From NCBI GenBank assembly GCA_022574315.1, contig JACZSH010000053.1, positions 1 through 9,670 of the forward strand: 9,670 nucleotides of DNA, in the 5' to 3' direction. How positions within the stretch are numbered: the first letter of the stretch is position 1; each line of letters opens with the position of its first letter. This DNA is from Chloroflexota bacterium. Its GTDB lineage: Bacteria; Chloroflexota; Dehalococcoidia; Dehalococcoidales; RBG-16-60-22. Under the pieces are notes generated by a model. That model had not been told where the DNA came from, did no database searches, and saw nothing but the letters and a program-made list of their open reading frames with translations. The position numbers and the translations under genes were made by a program. Of the stretch, positions 1 through 6,651 are shown one piece after another.

Positions 1-1498
1 GGTAGTCTCCCATGACGCCCACGCTTTTCACATCGGTCAGGATGGCGAAACTCTGCCACAACCGGCGGTATAACCCGGCCTTTTTTATCTCATTCATGAC
101 TATAAAATCGGCACTGCGCAGTATCTCAAGCTTTTCCCTGGTTACTTCCCCGATAATGCGGATGGCCAGGCCCGGCCCGGGGAAGGGCTGTCGCCAGACC
201 ATTTCTTCCGGCAGGCCCAGCGCCAGCCCCACCTGGCGCACTTCATCCTTGAACAGAAAGCGTAGCGGTTCCAGTAGATTCAGCGTCATCTTGGCCGGCA
301 GACCGCCAACGTTGTGATGGGTTTTTATCTTGGCGGAGACGCTGCTGACCGACGAAGTGCTCTCGATAACATCCGGGTAGAGAGTCCCCTGGGCCAGGAA
401 ATTAACTTTACCCGCCTGGTGGGCGGCTTCTTCAAATACCTTGATGAATTCCGCCCCGATGACCTTGCGTTTCTGCTCCGGGTCGGTTACACCTTTGAGG
501 CGGCGAAGAAATCGGTCACTGGCGGAGGCTAAAATAATATTCATGCCCATGTTCAAGCGGAAGGTATTAAAAGTGCGCTCTACTTCTTCACGGCGCAGCA
601 GCCCGTTATCCACGAAAATACAGGTAAGCTGGTCGCCGATGGCCTGGTGAATCAGAGTGGCCACAATCGAAGAATCAACACCCCCCGAAAGGGCGCAGAT
701 TACTTTACCATCACCTACCTGTTCTTTAATTTTTGACAGGCTGTCATTGATGAAATTACCCATCGTCCAGTTTCCCTGGCAGCCGCAAATATTATAGACG
801 AAGTTTCTCAGTATCGTCTTGCCTTCCGGAGTATGGGCTACCTCGGGGTGAAACTGGATGCCGTATATTCCCTGTTCGTTAGCCATCACGGCTACCGGAG
901 AGTTTTCGGTATGAGCCAGAGTCGAAAAACCGGGCGGCATAGCCTCGATTCTATCCCCGTGACTCATCCAGACCGGCATCGAATCCGGTAAGTCGGTAAA
1001 CAAAGGTGAGTCAACGGCACTCAGATGCAGCACGGCATGACCGTATTCACGTTTTGTGCCCGGGGCTACCTGCCCCCCCAGCTGCTTGGTAATCGCCTGC
1101 ATCCCGTAGCAAATACCGAGTACCGGTAAACGGCTTTCGTAAACATAGGATTGGGCGAGCGGTGCCTTGGGGTCATAGACGCTGAACGGACCGCCGGAGA
1201 GGACAAACCCTTTGGGATTTAGCGCGGCTATCTTTTCCCAGGGGGTATCATGCGCTACCAGTTCACAGTATACGTTGCATTCGCGGATGCGGCGCGCAAT
1301 CAGTAAGCTGTATTGCGAACCGAAATCGACGACGATGATGGCTTCCTGCTCGGCTCCGGAAACGGCTTCTTCGGCGGTTGCCGGCTGTTCTCCCGCGATT
1401 TCTTTGGCTATTTCCAGGTAGGTGGAGACTTCGATATCGCCTGAAGTAGTTACCCGCGAACTTTTCCAGGGAAGTTTATTGAAAATGTGTTTTGCCAT
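1..1498 (-). CDS. guaA: GMP synthase (glutamine-hydrolysing), C-terminus cut by window edge
   Basis: Cytosolic enzyme that converts XMP, ATP and glutamine to GMP, the last step of guanine nucleotide synthesis. I read 499 codons from the ATG at 1498. A class-I glutamine amidotransferase domain starts near residue 53 (VVDFGSQYS); its nucleophile is C130 in GICYGMQ, with H217 and E219 in FHPEV. The ATP-pyrophosphatase domain carries the P-loop SGGVDSS (271-277). The dimerisation/XMP-binding part includes LFKDEVRQVG and RQPFPGPGLAIRI (436-448). About 55 C-terminal residues are probably missing beyond base 1, judged from the usual family ending. The first ~52 residues are an extension not normally seen before the amidotransferase domain. 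An in-frame TAA lies two codons upstream of this ATG, and I see no ATG or GTG between it and the domain, so the start is constrained. There is no Shine-Dalgarno sequence. Identity is very secure; the start is fairly secure. Confidence 0.97.
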   Translation of the reverse strand, partial: MAKHIFNKLPWKSSRVTTSGDIEVSTYLEIAKEIAGEQPATAEEAVSGAEQEAIIVVDFGSQYSLLIARRIRECNVYCELVAHDTPWEKIAALNPKGFVLSGGPFSVYDPKAPLAQSYVYESRLPVLGICYGMQAITKQLGGQVAPGTKREYGHAVLHLSAVDSPLFTDLPDSMPVWMSHGDRIEAMPPGFSTLAHTENSPVAVMANEQGIYGIQFHPEVAHTPEGKTILRNFVYNICGCQGNWTMGNFINDSLSKIKEQVGDGKVICALSGGVDSSIVATLIHQAIGDQLTCIFVDNGLLRREEVERTFNTFRLNMGMNIILASASDRFLRRLKGVTDPEQKRKVIGAEFIKVFEEAAHQAGKVNFLAQGTLYPDVIESTSSVSSVSAKIKTHHNVGGLPAKMTLNLLEPLRFLFKDEVRQVGLALGLPEEMVWRQPFPGPGLAIRIIGEVTREKLEILRSADFIVMNEIKKAGLYRRLWQSFAILTDVKSVGVMGDY

Positions 1499-1512
1499 AC
1501 TTTATTGAACAC

Positions 1513-1542
1513 AATTTACCACTATTTCGAGCTTCGTGTAAA
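1513..1542 (-). promoter_or_regulatory. Putative guaA promoter, close to the start codon
   Basis: Read on the minus strand, TTTACA (1542-1537) is followed by an 18-base spacer and TAAATT (1518-1513). The hexamer is preceded by TGG, which gives an extended -10 (TGnTAAATT). A start site about 7 bases downstream would leave a 5' leader of only about 8 bases before the guaA ATG at 1498. That fits the lack of a Shine-Dalgarno sequence. Five of six bases match the -35 consensus and four of six match the -10. This is a pattern call only. Confidence 0.5.
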
Positions 1543-1600
1543 GCTTGCGCCTAATGATTCGATAAAGCGTCAGGCGGAGTTGCCGGGGAGTTGATTTTGA

Positions 1601-2623
1601 TTAATAACCATCCTCGGCAGCGGTAACAATGGCTTTTAAGTTGTCGATGGGGGTTTGCAGAGGAACCGCGCACTCCGGAGCCAGAATATCAACCCCGGCC
1701 TCGATGGCGTATCGGGCTTGCTGGTAGACGTCTTCCGGTGTGCCCCGGAGAAGGCATTGAGCGTTGTTGATATTGCCCACCAGAGAAATCCTGCCATTGA
1801 CAACCTTTACCGCTTCCCTGGTGTCCACAGACCATTCGAAATGGTAGCCGTCGTAAGCTTCCTCGGCGAAGATGTGGAGACGGTCAGCGCAGTTTCCGCA
1901 AATATGCAGGATGGTGGGTCCCCCGATTCGCCCCAGCATTTCCCGGTGAACCGGCACCAGAAAGTCCTGGTAAGCTTGCGGGCTGACCAGGTCCCCCGTG
2001 GCATGGTCGGGAAGGACCACCGCATCGGCTCCCGCCTGAAGCTGAGCATTGGCGAAAGCAACGGTCACTTCTTTATACATATCGAGCAGACGTTTCACTG
2101 TCTCCGGTTCGGTGGAAGTCATCAGCAGGAAGTTCTGCACACCCACCATGTGATAGCAGATGGTCCAGGGGCCCATAACTTTGCCCAGAATAGCCACCCG
2201 GTGCCCGTATTCTCGGCGTAATATTGATATCGCCTCAAGAACAACCTTCAGCGAAGGTTTTTCCAGGATATTTTCCGGAATAACCACGTCGCTGATACTT
2301 TTGACGGGATGCGTCTTGGCGTCCGGCATCATCCTGGGATTTCCCCAGTCCACCTCGCAGCCCAGGGCGGCCGCTTCTTGCTGGACACTGAACTGGGGCA
2401 TGATGGTGTCAAAACCCAGCACCTCGTAGCCTCCCGCCGCCAGTTCGGCCATTTGCCGGGCATCAAGGTGTGCTTCCGGAAAGTGAACGCCTACCTTATC
2501 CATCAGCTCTATGGAGATAATGGAAGTGGGGCTGGCCACGGAAATACGCCTGCCTTTCCGGCCTCCCAACAGCCCGGCCAAAAAACGGCGGCGCGGTGAT
2601 AAATCAGCTTTGGTTTCACTCAT
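1601..2623 (-). CDS. UroD/MtaA/CmuA-superfamily zinc methyltransferase (methylcobamide:coenzyme methyltransferase type)
   Basis: A 340-residue TIM-barrel protein of the uroporphyrinogen-decarboxylase superfamily. It is closer to MtaA/MtbA/CmuA methyltransferases than to heme UroD. The methyltransferase zinc ligands are visible: H240 and C242 in LHICGN, and C318 in APECAVP. The barrel segment DHATGDLVSPQAYQDF (206-221) also matches that group. Family members move a methyl group from a methylated corrinoid protein to a thiol or pterin acceptor; the acceptor cannot be read from the sequence. The N-terminus (RRRFLAGLLGGRKGRRISVASP) corresponds to the usual family opening, in which a residue run of this kind precedes the first barrel strand. 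The gene starts 22 bases after the corrinoid-protein gene and is almost surely co-transcribed with it; GAGAG lies about 8-10 bases before the ATG. Direct pairing with the neighbour is inferred from context. Family is secure, reaction moderately so. Confidence 0.87.
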   Translation of the reverse strand: MSETKADLSPRRRFLAGLLGGRKGRRISVASPTSIISIELMDKVGVHFPEAHLDARQMAELAAGGYEVLGFDTIMPQFSVQQEAAALGCEVDWGNPRMMPDAKTHPVKSISDVVIPENILEKPSLKVVLEAISILRREYGHRVAILGKVMGPWTICYHMVGVQNFLLMTSTEPETVKRLLDMYKEVTVAFANAQLQAGADAVVLPDHATGDLVSPQAYQDFLVPVHREMLGRIGGPTILHICGNCADRLHIFAEEAYDGYHFEWSVDTREAVKVVNGRISLVGNINNAQCLLRGTPEDVYQQARYAIEAGVDILAPECAVPLQTPIDNLKAIVTAAEDGY

Positions 2624-2645
2624 GGGAACACTCTCATTTTAACCT

Positions 2646-3281
2646 TCATTTTCCCAGCAACTGGAGGGTTACTTCCACTCCGGCGATGGCGTCTTCACCG
2701 TAACCATCGGCGCCGATTTCATCAGCGAATTCCCTGGTCACCGGCGCTCCGCCCACAATCAGCTTGGGCACTTTATCCCGTGAATTACTCCGTATACTGG
2801 CGATGACGTCTTTCATTTCCAGCATGGTCGTCGTCAGCAAGGCGGACAACCCCAGGACGTCTGGTTGATGTTTTTCAATCGCTTCCAGAAATCCGTCGGT
2901 AGATACATTTACGCCGAGGTCAATGACTTCAAATCCAGAACCTTCCATGAGTACCGCCACGATGTTCTTGCCGATATCATGAATGTCACCCTGGACGGTG
3001 CCAATAACGATGACACCTCTGGATGACGACTGGACCTCAAGTAAAATCGGCTTCAAGATGGCGACGCCGCTATGCATATTTCGGGCGGCGAGCAGGACGT
3101 CGGGAACCCAGACTTCCTTGGCTTTGAACTGGCGACCGGTGATAGACATGGCACCGATAAGGCCCTCGTTCAGTATTGTCTCCGCCGGTATTCCCTGTGC
3201 CAGATAGTCATTGACCAGCGTATCGATTACGGCAATGTCCAGATCCTGTAAAGCTTTATGCACCGCATTGACGTCAATCAT
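2646..3281 (-). CDS. Corrinoid (B12-binding) methyl-carrier protein, MtaC/MtbC/MttC type
   Basis: A 211-residue cytosolic corrinoid protein in two parts. An N-terminal helical cap covers about residues 1-85. A Rossmann-like B12-binding domain covers about 88-211. The base-off/His-on motif is intact: D99-x-H101-D102-x-G104, in GDIHDIGKN. The other cobamide contacts are also present, SAL (146-148) and GG (177-178, in IVGGAP). Such proteins carry the methyl group between a substrate-specific methyltransferase I and a second methyltransferase, here plausibly the gene 22 bases downstream. The frame stays open upstream to an ATG at 3353, which would give 235 residues. I chose 3281 because GAGG sits 8 bases before it and because 211 residues is the usual family length with the helical cap at the very start. 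No methyltransferase I (MtaB, MttB or MtmB type) lies in the window. Confidence 0.92.
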   Translation of the reverse strand: MIDVNAVHKALQDLDIAVIDTLVNDYLAQGIPAETILNEGLIGAMSITGRQFKAKEVWVPDVLLAARNMHSGVAILKPILLEVQSSSRGVIVIGTVQGDIHDIGKNIVAVLMEGSGFEVIDLGVNVSTDGFLEAIEKHQPDVLGLSALLTTTMLEMKDVIASIRSNSRDKVPKLIVGGAPVTREFADEIGADGYGEDAIAGVEVTLQLLGK

Positions 3282-3285
3282 AAAA

Positions 3286-3300
3286 CTTCCCTCAACTCCT
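3286..3300 (-). promoter_or_regulatory. Ribosome binding site that decides the corrinoid-protein start
   Basis: On the minus strand the bases before the ATG at 3281 read AGGAG (3300-3296) and then GAGGGAAG (3293-3286), with GAGG 8 bases from the ATG. The upstream in-frame ATG at 3353 has only a weak AGG nearby. This favours the 211-residue product. Confidence 0.65.
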
Positions 3301-3365
3301 TTGGTCACGCCGTATGCCGGGACGACTAAACTGTCTTGAATTACCGGACTCATGAAGCCTATCTA

Positions 3366-3374
3366 TGTTATAAT
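3366..3374 (+). promoter_or_regulatory. Extended -10 promoter for the hydroxyacid dehydrogenase operon
   Basis: TGTTATAAT at 3366-3374 is a perfect TATAAT with the TGn extension. No good -35 hexamer stands 16-18 bases upstream; TTGAAT at 3336-3341 is 27 bases away, too far. Extended -10 promoters can work without a -35. A start near 3381 would give a leader of about 68 bases before the ATG at 3449. Confidence 0.5.
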
Positions 3375-3393
3375 CTGGGGGAAAATTACGCAA
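3367..3393 (-). promoter_or_regulatory. Weak candidate promoter for the corrinoid/methyltransferase unit
   Basis: On the minus strand TTGCGT (3393-3388) is followed by a 15-base spacer and TATAAC (3372-3367). The -10 overlaps the plus-strand TATAAT, so the two divergent units would share their core promoter bases. The spacer is short and there is no TGn, so this is tentative. Confidence 0.25.
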
Positions 3394-3448
3394 GCGGGCA
3401 GCAGCACTTAAGTTCCGCGTAAACGTGATGGCAAGGGGAATAGACGAT

Positions 3449-4507
3449 ATGAGTGAGAGCATCGGCAATATCGAGGTAGTCATGCCCCTGGCCATAAGCG
3501 GTGAGTCGGAAAAATACCCGGAAAAATTCCGCGAATTGGGCGTTACCTTTAAGGGGCTGCCCTGTGCCAGCGACGATGAGTTCATCGCCTTGGCCCGGGA
3601 AGCGGACGTCATAATTACCGTTGGCAGCATCCGGCCGGTGCCCCGAAAAGTTATCGATAACCTTTCGAAGTGCCGTCTTATCTGCAATACGCAAATCGGT
3701 TATGACAGCATAGACACCCGGGCGGCCGCCGAGCGAGGCATCCTGGTGACCAATGTGCCCGATTACTGCACCGAAGAGGTGTCCGATCATGCCATGGCTT
3801 TGATTCTGGCCTGCGTCCGTAAAGTTGTGCAGCTGAATGAAGCGGCTAAGAGGGGAGAGTGGGGACTTTCCGCCAAAGGTGAGGAGATTCAAAACAATAT
3901 CTGGCCCAGGATGTCCCGGATGCAGGGGCAGACTCTGGGCTTGCTGGGGCTGGGTAAAGTGTCCCGGGCAATTGTGCCTAAAGCAAAAGGATTTCAGCTT
4001 CGGGTTATTGCCGCTGACCCCTACGTATCGCCGGAATCGGCTCAGCAAATAGGCGTGGAGTTGGTGGACTGGACCAACCTGCTTCGTCAGTCTGACTTTC
4101 TCTCCGTTCATGCGGCGTTGACTCCGGAAACCAGGCATATTTTGAATGCGGAAGCATTCAAAATGATGAAGCCGACCGCTTTTCTCATTAATGCCGCTCG
4201 GGGCGGCTTGATTGACGAGACGGCTCTGTACCAGGCACTCAAGGACGGCGAAATCGCCATGGCTGCCCTGGATGTCACCGACCCGGAACCACCGGATTCC
4301 CAAAATCCTCTGCTGTCCATGGACAACGTTATCTTCACTGCTCACTCGGCTTTCTTTTCGCCCGCTTCCGAGGCGGAACGCTGGCACCGACCGGTCCTGG
4401 AAGTAGGGCGGGTGATAAAAGGAGAGTGGCCAAAAGCGCTGGTTAATCCCCAGGCCAGAGAGCGATACGTCGCCCGCTGGGGACAAATGAAAGAACCTGC
4501 TCAGTAG
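3449..4507 (+). CDS. D-isomer-specific 2-hydroxyacid dehydrogenase, CtBP-like
   Basis: A 352-residue NAD-dependent dehydrogenase of the D-2-hydroxyacid/phosphoglycerate dehydrogenase family. The N-terminal half ends in NVPDYCTEEVSDHAMAL (102-118), a signature of the C-terminal-binding-protein-like branch. The Rossmann motif is GLGKVS (167-172), where the usual third glycine is serine (S172). An acidic residue at D190 favours NAD(H). The catalytic R251 (NAARGG), E280 (TDPEPP) and H299 (TAHSAF) are all present. The true substrate is not predictable. I start at the ATG at 3449, with GGGG 10 bases upstream; GTG at 3425 and ATG at 3428 are also in frame but lack a ribosome site. The gene is first in a plus-strand run and is divergent from the corrinoid unit. 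The stop is 18 bases before the permease gene. Serine biosynthesis (SerA) is possible but less likely, because no ACT or substrate domain follows. Confidence 0.92.
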   Translation: MSESIGNIEVVMPLAISGESEKYPEKFRELGVTFKGLPCASDDEFIALAREADVIITVGSIRPVPRKVIDNLSKCRLICNTQIGYDSIDTRAAAERGILVTNVPDYCTEEVSDHAMALILACVRKVVQLNEAAKRGEWGLSAKGEEIQNNIWPRMSRMQGQTLGLLGLGKVSRAIVPKAKGFQLRVIAADPYVSPESAQQIGVELVDWTNLLRQSDFLSVHAALTPETRHILNAEAFKMMKPTAFLINAARGGLIDETALYQALKDGEIAMAALDVTDPEPPDSQNPLLSMDNVIFTAHSAFFSPASEAERWHRPVLEVGRVIKGEWPKALVNPQARERYVARWGQMKEPAQ

Positions 4508-4511
4508 GTCC

Positions 4512-4518
4512 GGGGGAG
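4512..4518 (+). promoter_or_regulatory. Shine-Dalgarno supporting a TTG start
   Basis: GGGGGAG lies 7 bases before the TTG at 4526, in the 18-base gap after the dehydrogenase stop. It fixes the start of the permease on a rare TTG codon. Confidence 0.6.
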
Positions 4519-4525
4519 TCTTTAG

Positions 4526-5419
4526 TTGGCTGGGGACGGTAAATCCAGGCGACCGTACGTAACGCTGCTGATTGGTGTGGTGGCGGTTTCTTTCGCCGCC
4601 ATTTTCATCCGTCTGGCGGACGCGCCGCCGATGGTAATCGCCACCTACCGGCTGGCCATAGCTTCGCTTATTTTAATCCCCGTCGCGTACGCAAAATCGG
4701 CCTTCAATTTGCGTACCCTCTCGTGGCAAAGCTGGCTGATGATAACGCTCTCCAGTATTTTCGTGGCGTTGCACTTCGGTCTGTGGATAACTTCTCTCAG
4801 CTATACCTCTATCGCCAGTTCGGTTATCCTGGTGACTTCCCATCCGATATTTGTGGCTGTAATTTCTTATTTTTTGTGGAAAGAAAGACTGGATAGAGTA
4901 ATGATGGCTGGCATTGCCGTTTCCATGCTGGGGATATTCGGCATTAATTATGGCGGCTATACGTTTAGCCCCGCCTCTTTCCGGGGCGATTTACTTGCCT
5001 TGATGGCCGCTTTCGCGATGGGTGGTTATTTAATCATCGGCCGCCAGCTAAAGACACATATCGCCGTGCTGCCTTATCTGACGCTTATTTATTCGGGGGC
5101 GGCCATATTATTACTGCTGACGACACTGCTTGCCGGGTACAGCTTAACCGGATATTCCTTGAAGACTTATAGCATGATGATTCTTCTGGCAGTAGTGCCG
5201 CAGCTTATCGGGCATTCCAGTTTAAACATCGCGCTGCGCTGGCTGCCGGTCACACTGGTATCGGTCGCCATATTGGGCGAACCGGTAGGCGCTTCGTTGC
5301 TGGGTTATCTGGTAATGGACGAAATCCCCACCGGAAGTGAAATCATTAGCGGCCTGCTGATACTTACCGGGATATTTATCGTGGTGCGCCGAAACCCCTG
5401 GCAATGGATGACGAAGTGA
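4526..5419 (+). CDS. EamA/DMT-superfamily permease
   Basis: A 297-residue inner-membrane protein of the drug/metabolite transporter superfamily with two tandem EamA repeats. I count about ten hydrophobic segments, near residues 11-29, 35-56, 71-90, 96-117, 125-144, 152-169, 181-203, 213-232, 239-263 and 270-290. Each repeat ends in the typical glutamate motif followed by a final helix: FLWKERLD in the first half, and a degenerate VMDEIPTG in the second. The end is short and positively charged (VVRRNPWQW). The start is TTG with a good ribosome site. Members export amino acids, metabolites or drugs; the substrate cannot be read. It probably shares a transcript with the upstream dehydrogenase, so a linked metabolite is possible but unproven. 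Confidence 0.9.
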   Translation: MAGDGKSRRPYVTLLIGVVAVSFAAIFIRLADAPPMVIATYRLAIASLILIPVAYAKSAFNLRTLSWQSWLMITLSSIFVALHFGLWITSLSYTSIASSVILVTSHPIFVAVISYFLWKERLDRVMMAGIAVSMLGIFGINYGGYTFSPASFRGDLLALMAAFAMGGYLIIGRQLKTHIAVLPYLTLIYSGAAILLLLTTLLAGYSLTGYSLKTYSMMILLAVVPQLIGHSSLNIALRWLPVTLVSVAILGEPVGASLLGYLVMDEIPTGSEIISGLLILTGIFIVVRRNPWQWMTK

Positions 5420-5431
5420 GGCTGCCGCCTG

Positions 5432-5440
5432 TGCTATACT
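5432..5440 (+). promoter_or_regulatory. Extended -10 promoter immediately before tsaE
   Basis: TGCTATACT at 5432-5440 is a TGn plus TATACT extended -10. Its end is only 9 bases before the tsaE ATG at 5450. A start 6-9 bases downstream would give a leader of 0-4 bases, that is a leaderless mRNA. No good -35 is seen at normal spacing, and tsaE has no Shine-Dalgarno sequence. This would make tsaEBDC partly independent of the upstream dehydrogenase-permease genes. Confidence 0.45.
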
Positions 5441-5449
5441 GATATCGAG

Positions 5450-5920
5450 ATGGCGGCGAGTATATTTTTAAGCGACAGTCCGGAGGAAACGTTTCGTTAC
5501 GGTAAGCGACTCGGTAAGAAGCTGGAAACAGGCAGTATTATTGCCTTAATCGGCGAGTTAGGCTGCGGGAAAACGCTCTTCACCCGCGGTATTTGTGAAG
5601 GGGTGGGCGTACTGGAGAGGTACGTTAACAGCCCGACCTTTGCCTTCGTTAACGAGTATGCGGGGAAGTTGCCCGTTTTTCACATGGACTTATACCGACT
5701 AAACACGACCGATGAACTGTTCGAGCTGGGGATACTGGACTACCTGCGTAGAGTCGAGGCCGGGATTATGGTCGTGGAATGGGCGGAAAAAATTATCGGT
5801 ATTTTACCGGAAGACTACTTGAAGATAGAGTTTCAGGTGCTTTCCCTGAGTAGTCGCCGGCTGGAATTGGAAAGCGTTGGCGGCCGATTTGATAAATATC
5901 TTGAGCTACCAAAAAGCTGA
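5450..5920 (+). CDS. tsaE: tRNA threonylcarbamoyladenosine biosynthesis ATPase TsaE
   Basis: A 156-residue P-loop ATPase, the usual family length. It works with TsaB and TsaD in transferring threonylcarbamoyl to A37 of ANN-decoding tRNAs. The Walker A is GELGCGKT (35-42), where most relatives have GAGKT. It is followed by SPTFAFVNEY (61-70) and the conserved HMDLYRL (78-84) containing D80. The VVEWAEK block (108-114) matches the family's E-W motif. The ATG at 5450 gives the expected N-terminus, although no ribosome site precedes it; see the adjacent extended -10. Its TGA overlaps the tsaB ATG by one base (TGATG), which suggests translational coupling. Confidence 0.96.
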   Translation: MAASIFLSDSPEETFRYGKRLGKKLETGSIIALIGELGCGKTLFTRGICEGVGVLERYVNSPTFAFVNEYAGKLPVFHMDLYRLNTTDELFELGILDYLRRVEAGIMVVEWAEKIIGILPEDYLKIEFQVLSLSSRRLELESVGGRFDKYLELPKS

Positions 5921-6651
5921 TGAAAATTCTTGGTATTGATACCTCGGGGTACGCGAACGCCGTCGGTATTATCGATGGTAATCATATCCTGGCTGAAAAA
6001 ATATTTGCCACCAGGGCTGATTCTCTGGGACAGATAATCACCAATATTGATACCGTCCTGGACGAAGCTCGTCTTCGCCTGGAGGATATTGACGGCTTTG
6101 GTATTGGCCTGGGACCCGGGTCCTGGACCGGGATAAGGATAGGTGTTACCGTGGCTAAAATCCTTGCTTACAGCAATGGTAAGCCGATTGCTGGTATCAG
6201 CACTCTCGAAGCGCTAGCCTGTAATAATACCAATTCGGCGGCGCAGGTCTGCCCCATTATCAGCGTTGGCACCCGGGATACGGTGTATGCGGCTCTCTAC
6301 CGTAAGCAGGGCAAAAACGTGACCCGGGTGAGCGATTATTATGTTGGCGATATTCACGGCTTGGCCGGGATAATCAAAGAGCCGACCGTTTTCGTGAGCG
6401 CCGAAGGAAATACCTACCCTGAGGTTATCCGCCGGACACTCAGCGCTCCGGATATGGAAGCGGGCATGGTGACCGAAGTGCCTGGTGGGGCGGTGATTGC
6501 CTCGCTGGGGGCAAAGCGACTGGAATGCGGTGACAGTGACGACCCGTTATCGCTGACGCCGTTATACTTAAAGGAATCTACGGCCCGCGCCTTTGTTAAC
6601 CGCTACGCCGGAAATGCGCCCACCGGGGTGACTGGTAAACCGCCATGCTGA
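5920..6651 (+). CDS. tsaB: tRNA threonylcarbamoyladenosine biosynthesis protein TsaB
   Basis: A 243-residue ASKHA-fold protein, the inactive partner that heterodimerises with TsaD in t6A synthesis. The N-terminus MKILGIDTSGYANAVGI is the family's first phosphate-loop-like strand pair. SLGQIITNIDTVL (35-47) fits the dimer helix. GPGSWTGIRIG (65-75) is the hallmark TsaB motif (usually GPGSFTGLRIG). The C-terminal half is more divergent and ends with a PLYLKE-type segment, as in other family members. The start overlaps the tsaE stop by one base; the stop overlaps the tsaD start by 7 bases. No RimI acetyltransferase gene lies between tsaB and tsaD, where many bacteria have one. Confidence 0.96.
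   Translation: MKILGIDTSGYANAVGIIDGNHILAEKIFATRADSLGQIITNIDTVLDEARLRLEDIDGFGIGLGPGSWTGIRIGVTVAKILAYSNGKPIAGISTLEALACNNTNSAAQVCPIISVGTRDTVYAALYRKQGKNVTRVSDYYVGDIHGLAGIIKEPTVFVSAEGNTYPEVIRRTLSAPDMEAGMVTEVPGGAVIASLGAKRLECGDSDDPLSLTPLYLKESTARAFVNRYAGNAPTGVTGKPPC

Noticed and set aside
1548..1576. Possible terminator hairpin (CGCCT...AGGCG) between the UroD-like gene and guaA.
   Set aside because: Only five pairs around a 19-base loop and no T tract follows, so it is not a credible intrinsic terminator.
1655..2221. A 188-codon plus-strand frame opposite the UroD-like gene.
   Set aside because: It lies wholly antisense to a gene with intact zinc-ligand motifs, has no ribosome site, and shows no domain.
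2555..2600. Possible twin-arginine (Tat) signal at the start of the UroD-like protein (RRRFLAGLLGG).
   Set aside because: No hydrophobic stretch follows; the next residues are RKGRR. The segment aligns with the ordinary N-terminal opening of UroD-family proteins, so the protein is cytosolic.
3282..3353. A longer, 235-residue corrinoid protein starting at the ATG at 3353.
   Set aside because: The extra 24 residues lack family similarity, and the ATG at 3281 has a far better ribosome site.
3386..4486. A 366-codon open frame on the minus strand across the whole dehydrogenase gene.
   Set aside because: The plus-strand frame has a full set of dehydrogenase motifs and catalytic residues. The antisense product is rich in His, Gln, Pro and Arg with no recognisable domain, as expected from a shadow of a codon-biased gene.
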